From the NCBI GenBank assembly GCA_963808455.1, contig CAWEHT010000258.1, positions 1-28,497 of the forward strand: DNA of 28,497 nucleotides. The letters are read 5' to 3'. Below the pieces are notes generated by a model that was not told the DNA's origin, did not search any database, and saw only the letters and a list, made by a program, of their open reading frames with translations. This DNA comes from CAWEHT01 sp963808455. Its GTDB lineage: Bacteria > Chloroflexota > Anaerolineae > CG2-30-64-16. A program made the translations under genes and the position numbers. Shown in pieces: positions 25,001 to 28,497 of the stretch (within the stretch, counting starts at the first letter, position 1; every line of letters starts with the position of its first letter).

Positions 25001-25256
25001 GTGCAGAGAGCTTGCCGCCCAGCCGCGCCAGGGCCGGTGAGCCGGTCGCGGACCGCAACGTGTAGGCTGGCTCGTCGTACCCGGATTTTTGTTGGCTGGC
25101 TTCGGCGACCTGGGCCCTGGCCCAGAAAAGGGCGGCCGCTGCCAGCAAGATCACTATCGGCGCCAGAATCGAGAATTTGCCCCGGCGCGGAGAGCGCGAG
25201 CGGGTAGCCTCCCGGTGCTCCATGATGCCCCGCCGGGGCGTGTCTTTCCTGGACAC
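22043..25256 (-). CDS. Secreted subtilisin-family (S8) peptidase with repeat stalk (one frameshift)
   Basis: A protein of about 1070 residues. GTG 25256 is chosen for GGAGG five nt upstream; ATG 25223 is an alternative. An N-terminal anchor (ILAPIVILLAAAALFWA) precedes a long N-terminal region. The S8 core follows: KVGILSDSYD (Asp), DEGRAMLQIVHDLAP where a HGT motif would normally carry the His, YFTAAGNGNE (oxyanion Asn), and FYGTSAAAPHAAGVAALL (Ser). A jelly-roll-like insert lies before the Ser (LQLDLQWAQPWYGVTTDLDV). One shift near 24197 breaks the frame; the downstream part reads ETDFAANIEALRTWGADI. The C-terminal 350 residues are Thr/Ala/Pro repeats, including five perfect-length 30-residue units, and the protein ends SRAFLPLLRGN. 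It is probably displayed on the surface on a long stalk. Confidence 0.87.
22311..22795. repeat. Tandem 90-bp repeat encoding a 30-residue stalk unit
   Basis: GCCGTAGGCG recurs at 22311, 22401, 22491, 22581, 22671 and 22761, exactly 90 bp apart: five full units and a partial sixth. Copies differ at only a few bases (ACAAGC/GCAAGC, GAGCG/GAGTG, CACAGG/CACTGG). On the minus strand each encodes ATPTAVLAPVATLTATATL then VPTGTVTPGAT. Such arrays change copy number easily. Confidence 0.95.
22899..22970. repeat. Tandem 18-bp repeat in the subtilase stalk
   Basis: Four units of GGCGTGGCGGTTGCRGTG in a row, encoding TATPTA hexapeptides on the minus strand. More degenerate units follow to about 23060. 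Confidence 0.9.
24552..24621 (+). repeat. GGGAATA heptad repeat inside the subtilase gene, cluster 2
   Basis: Ten consecutive heptads from GGAGGCG to GGAAGCG, including GGGAATA three times and GGGAGTA once. On the minus strand it is read as coding sequence and gives heptapeptides SLLPSSY, SLFPSSY and SLLPASS in a linker before the protease core. Confidence 0.85.
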
Positions 25257-25798
25257 GGCCGCCTCCAATCTGCCGATCAGCGACGAGGAAATGGCAAGGT
25301 CGCGGCAACGGGCCTCCACCGGCCAAACTGGTCGCGCAATGGATTTGCGTGCCGCTGCTGTGGGAGCCCGCTTCTGGGAACGCCGGCATCCCTGCCGGCC
25401 CCGGTGGCGCGCGACGTAGCCAGCTGGAAGCCGGCGCTCCCGGGCGAGGCGCTGCGCGCCTTCACAGTGCGATCAGTTCAGGTATCACGGCCGGGCGCCG
25501 GGGCCGCGGGCAGAGCAGCGACTCTCGTTCTTCGAACTGCTGCCGCCGGGCAGTGCAGGGCTCTATGAACGGTTCTATCAGCCTGCAGTTCAGAAGTTGT
25601 TCAGGAACAATTTGGGCCGTCCCGTGAAACATAAGGGTTCCGCGAAACTTTGCCGTTGGGCTGCCGTACTGCTCGTAAAGTCCTGTGGGCCATTCTCATG
25701 TTCTTCTAACACACGCCGCATATGATATAAATGGGATGTGTTTGGCGCGACAGACCGGGCAGAGGGCCCGGGTGGCCTGTGAAGACAAGGAGGCAGCG
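25257..25798. other. Divergent intergenic region between subtilase and small membrane protein
   Basis: This region holds the palindromic element at 25362-25441. Near the plus-strand gene is an AT-rich stretch with TATGATATAAAT (25722-25733), a candidate -10 without a clear -35. No gene is supported; short frames in both strands lack ribosome sites or family features. Confidence 0.45.
25362..25441. repeat. Palindromic element of about 80 bp (GGGAGC ... GCTCCC)
   Basis: The ends GGGAGC (25362-25367) and GCTCCC (25436-25441) are inverted. Inside is GCCGGCA-TCCC-TGCCGGC (25382-25399, perfect 7-bp stem), and near the right end CTGGAAGCCGGCGCTCCC. It resembles GGAGCGCCGGC...-type palindromic intergenic elements of high-GC bacteria. 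Only one copy is seen here. Confidence 0.5.
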
Positions 25799-26008
25799 AT
25801 GTTTAGGGGACCCTGGGGGTATCGCAGGGGCTATTACGGGCGTTGGGCGCGGCCGTGGGGCAGGGGCTGGGGCGGCTGGGGCCGTCCCTGGGGCTGGGGA
25901 CGCCCGTTTTATCGGCCCGGCTGCTGCGGCTGTGGTATGCTGACCTTGCTTATGCCGCTGCTGACGATGGGCATCTTCTTGGGGCTGCTGCTGGCCCACG
26001 TGCTATAA
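25799..26008 (+). CDS. Small Trp/Gly/Arg-rich membrane protein
   Basis: A protein of 69 residues from ATG 25799, which has AAGGAGG five nt upstream. The frame is open farther upstream to 25685, but the ribosome site fixes this start. The N-terminal half is MFRGPWGYRRGYYGRWARPW followed by GRGWGGWGRPWGWG, basic and aromatic. A cysteine cluster CCGCG follows, then one hydrophobic helix (MLTLLMPLLTMGIFLGLLLA). Proteins of this type (basic aromatic head, CCGCG, C-terminal membrane helix) are common in Chloroflexota and Firmicutes but have no assigned function. The Cys pair could bind metal or be acylated; this is a guess. Confidence 0.75.
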   Translation: MFRGPWGYRRGYYGRWARPWGRGWGGWGRPWGWGRPFYRPGCCGCGMLTLLMPLLTMGIFLGLLLAHVL

Positions 26009-26207
26009 TTTCCCCGAACGGGGTGAGAGCCACGCCATTTTCCGTCTTCTGGCGAAGAGCGGTCTTTTTCGGTCCACGCGGTCTAGTGTCTTCGTCCTAT
26101 TGACTGGGCGGGCTGATGCGCGAAGCTTGCGCAGGTTGCTCAGTCCTGTCCATCTCCTCGACATCCCGTGCCTGCGGCCCCTCTGAGGGGCGAGGATAGA
26201 AACACAC

Positions 26208-27960
26208 GTGACGGGTTACGCTGCGATATTGATACTGGTCGCCGGCGGCTGTGCGACTGCGGGCACGGTCGTCTGGCAGAGGCGAGGTCTGGCCGTAAGG
26301 ACCTCGCTCAGCCTGCTCATGTGGGCGCTGGCAGAGTGGTCGCTGCTCACCGGGCTCGCGGCGATAGCCGTGGGCCTGGGGCCGCAGATGGCTCTCACCA
26401 AGCTCGAACTGATAGGCGCCTGCAGCAGCCCCCTGCTGCTGTTGACCGTGGCGCTGGAGTGGGCTGGCCTGCAGCGGTACCTGACCATCCGCAACCAACT
26501 GCTTCTGTGGATCGTGCCGGCGGCTACGCTCTGCATGGGGGCGATTAACCCGTGGGGCCTGATGTGGCGGGGCGCCAGGCTTGCGCCCGGCACCTCGATC
26601 TTGTTATACGAGCACGGCCTGGGGTTTTGGGTCGCCACTACCTATCTGTACGCGGTGATGGCGGCGAGCGTCTGGCTCGTCGGGATGACGCTGGCGACCC
26701 GCCGGGCCGCACCGGCGCCAGGCCTTGGCCATCTTGATCGGCGTCACCGTCCCGTGGGCGGCCAACGTGTGCTATGTGGCTAACCTGGTGCCCTGGCCCG
26801 GTGTCAACCCGACGCCGGTCGCCTTCGCCTTCAGCTGCGTCGCCTTCGTCATCGACCTTTATGGTTGCAGTCTGTTCGACCTGATCCCGCTGGCACGCGA
26901 CACGCTGGTCGAGAAACTGGCAGACGGGATCCTCGTGCTCGACGAGGACCGCCGGATACTGGACCTGAATCAGGCAGCCTGCGACCTGGCCGGCCTCGAC
27001 CGGCAGGCCATTGGCGAGCCGGCGGCGAGCGCCCTGGCGGGGCAAAGCGAGCTGGTCGCTTTTTGCCTCCGGCAGGACGACGGACAGCGCGAAGTGTTGC
27101 TGGGCGGCAGCCATGCGCGCTGGCTGGGGCTGCGCGGCGTGACGCTCCAAGACAAGGGCACCCGGCAGGCGTCGGCAGGCTCGTGATGCTGCAGGACATC
27201 ACCCTCCGCAAACAGAGCGAGGAAAGCCTCACGGCCGCCAACCGAGAAGCTGGGCCAGCGCCTGGTCGAGCTGGAGAGCCGCAACCGGGAGCTCGACGCT
27301 TTCGGGCACACCGTGGCGCACGATCTGCTGAACCCGCTCTCCAATGTGTTGGGGCTGAGCGAGCTGCTGCTGACCAGCGAACTCTCGCCCGAGGAAGTGC
27401 GGTGGGCGCTCTCGGCGATCCAGAACGGCGGCCAGAAGATGAAGCGGATCATCGAAGAGCTGCTCTGCCTGGCGCAGGTGCGCACCCTGGAGGTAGAGCG
27501 CCAGCCAATGGCGATGGGGCCGATACTGGAGGCGGCCCTCGACGCTCTGGCGACACAGTTCGAACAGAGCCAGGCCGAGCTGGTCCTGCCTGCCACCGAA
27601 GGCTGGCCGCAGGTGCTCGGGCACGCAGCGTGGCTGGAGCAGGTGTGGGTCAACTACCTGAGCAATGCGCTGAAGTACGGGGGGCAGCCGCCTTGCATCG
27701 AAGTGGGGGCGGAATGCCAATCCGGCATGGCGGTCTTTTGGGTGCGCGATAACGGGAAGGGCCTGAGCCCCGAGGAGCAGGCGCGCCTCTTTGCGCCCTT
27801 CGAGCGTGCCGGGCAACATTATGCCGCCGGCTACGGGCTGGGGCTGTCCATCGTCCAGCGCATCGTGGAGAAGCTCAGCGGGCGCGTGGGCCTGGAAAGC
27901 ACGCCGGGCAAGGGCAGCACGTTCAGCTTTGCGCTGCCCATGCCGGGGACGAGGGAATAG
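26208..27960 (+). CDS. 7TM-PAS sensor histidine kinase (three frameshifts)
   Basis: A membrane sensor kinase of about 584 residues. The N-terminal seven-helix region (26208-26880) matches the 7TM histidine-kinase sensor domain, ending with the typical VTVPWAANVCYVANL and YGCSLFDLIPLARDTLVEKL. A PAS domain follows (LADGILVLDEDRRILDLNQA). The dimerisation helix carries the phospho-acceptor His in FGHTVAHDLLNPLSNVLG. The ATPase domain has the N box WVNYLSNALKYG, G1 VRDNGKGLSPEE, F box LFAPFERAG and G2 GYGLGLSIVQRIVE. Shifts occur near 26707, 27168 and 27246. No response regulator gene is adjacent. GTG 26208 is the likely start; the site GAGGA is about 11 nt upstream. The stop TAG is formed by the first unit of the heptad repeat. 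Confidence 0.87.
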
Positions 27961-27998
27961 GGAGTAGGGAATAGAACCTATTCCCTACTCCCTATCCC
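27953..27998. repeat. Inverted GGGAATA heptads forming a convergent terminator, cluster 3
   Basis: GGGAATA-GGGAGTA-GGGAATA-G (27953-27974) faces CTATTCCCTACTCCCTAT-CCC (27978-27998): an 18-bp perfect stem with a 3-nt loop, slightly imperfect at its base. It includes the stop codon of the kinase (27958-27960) and, on the other strand, that of glnS (27992-27994). It is placed ideally as a bidirectional terminator. Confidence 0.8.
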
Positions 27999-28497
27999 CT
28001 TCGTTCTATTTTCGCCCAGGTGTCCTTCAGGCCGACGGTGCGGTTGAAAACGAGGTGGGCCGGCGTGGAGTCGGGGTCCACGCAAAAATAGCCCTGGCGC
28101 AGGAACTGGTAGCGGCCGCCTGGGACGGCGCCAGCCAGCGTGGCCTCGACCCGGCAGCCGGACAGTACCTGCAGCGAGCTCGGGTTCACGTTGGCGTGCC
28201 AGTCGCTGCCGGGCGCGGCCTCTTCCGGATCAGGGTGGCTGAAGAGGCGGTCGTACAGGCGCACCTCGGCAGGCAAGGAATCGGCGGCTGCCACCCAGTG
28301 CAGGGTGCCCTTGACGATGCGGCCGTCGGGCGTCACGCCGCTGCGCGAGGCCGGGTCGTAGGTGCAGCGTAGCTCGGTGGGCGTGCCCGTGGCCGGGTCC
28401 TTCACCATGTCCTTGACGGTGATATAATAGGCGTGCTTCAGGCGCACCTCTCGGCCCGGCGCCAGCCGGAACCACCCCTTGGGCGGGTCTTCACGGA
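27992..28497 (-). CDS. glnS: Glutaminyl-tRNA synthetase, C-terminal part (5' cut by window end)
   Basis: GlnRS charges tRNA-Gln with glutamine. The visible 168 codons are the C-terminal anticodon-binding beta-barrels: PKGWFRLAPGREVRLKHAYY, KDMVKDPATGTPTELRCTYD, GRIVKGTLHWVAAADSLPAE, VRLYDRLFSHPDPE, the conserved NPSSLQVLSGCRVE, and QFLRQGYFCVDPDSTPAHLV then FNRTVGLKDTWAKIERRG. The frame is open to the window end, so the catalytic domain lies outside. The last codons and TAG stop fall in the heptad-repeat hairpin. Presence of GlnRS means that Gln-tRNA need not be made by transamidation in this organism. Confidence 0.95.
   Translation of the reverse strand, partial: REDPPKGWFRLAPGREVRLKHAYYITVKDMVKDPATGTPTELRCTYDPASRSGVTPDGRIVKGTLHWVAAADSLPAEVRLYDRLFSHPDPEEAAPGSDWHANVNPSSLQVLSGCRVEATLAGAVPGGRYQFLRQGYFCVDPDSTPAHLVFNRTVGLKDTWAKIERRG

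Overview
The window reads as a high-GC bacterial contig in which at least two genomes, or two distant loci, may be joined. Positions 1 to about 2893 carry a beta-propeller protein with a C-terminal HEAT-like tail and the first part of an HtrA-type protease. Both look like Verrucomicrobiota/Planctomycetota proteins. At about 2893-2896 the HtrA reading frame stops in the middle of its protease domain, and the sequence continues directly as the C-terminal part of a methyl-accepting chemotaxis protein. From there to the end the content fits a Chloroflexota (Anaerolineae-like) organism: Thr/Pro-rich secreted proteins with 'LPL' C-termini, a 7TM-PAS histidine kinase, glycine-rich small membrane proteins and many dispersed GC-rich palindromes. 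The taxonomic call is an inference.

Layout. 1-2090: propeller protein (5' partial). 2293-2943: truncated HtrA. 2895-3522: chemotaxis receptor fragment. 4047-5475: large lipoprotein. 6009-6524: ankyrin-repeat protein. 6684-12971 (minus): six-gene export operon, transcribed TetR regulator, two paralogous ABC-2 permeases, HlyD-type adaptor, two ABC ATPases; two palindromic operators lie just upstream of the regulator. 13400-17790 (plus): a sigma70-like promoter, then FecCD-type permease, ATPase, substrate-binding lipoprotein and a radical SAM protein, apparently one operon for uptake of an iron or corrinoid-type chelate. 18376-19319 (plus): an array of 11-bp-spaced TTAAC repeats like a Pho box, a small secreted protein, and a 41-residue membrane peptide with a switchable hairpin leader. 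19656-25256 (minus): two secreted peptidases, a G1 (glutamic) peptidase fused to plant-type leucine-rich repeats and a subtilase with a 30-residue tandem-repeat stalk. 25799-26008 (plus): small Trp/Gly/Arg-rich membrane protein. 26208-27960 (plus): 7TM histidine kinase. 27992-end (minus): C-terminal end of glnS.

A striking property of the window is the number of apparent frameshifts, about 22. They sit in ten otherwise well-conserved genes, while neighbouring genes are intact. Where the join can be read, most look like single-base insertions or deletions, so sequencing or assembly error is the simplest explanation. Affected genes are given here as one span each, with shift positions in the evidence.

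The intergenic regions are unusually structured. They hold a degenerate tandem array of about 63 bp (13141-13400), a degenerate repeat of about 72 bp (5657-5808), a dispersed element of about 64 bp found twice (6572-6634 and 18159-18222), several very long perfect hairpins, and a dispersed heptanucleotide repeat of the form GGGAATA. The heptad occurs three times. In one place it lies inside the subtilase gene and encodes a heptapeptide repeat; in another it supplies the stop codons of two converging genes.
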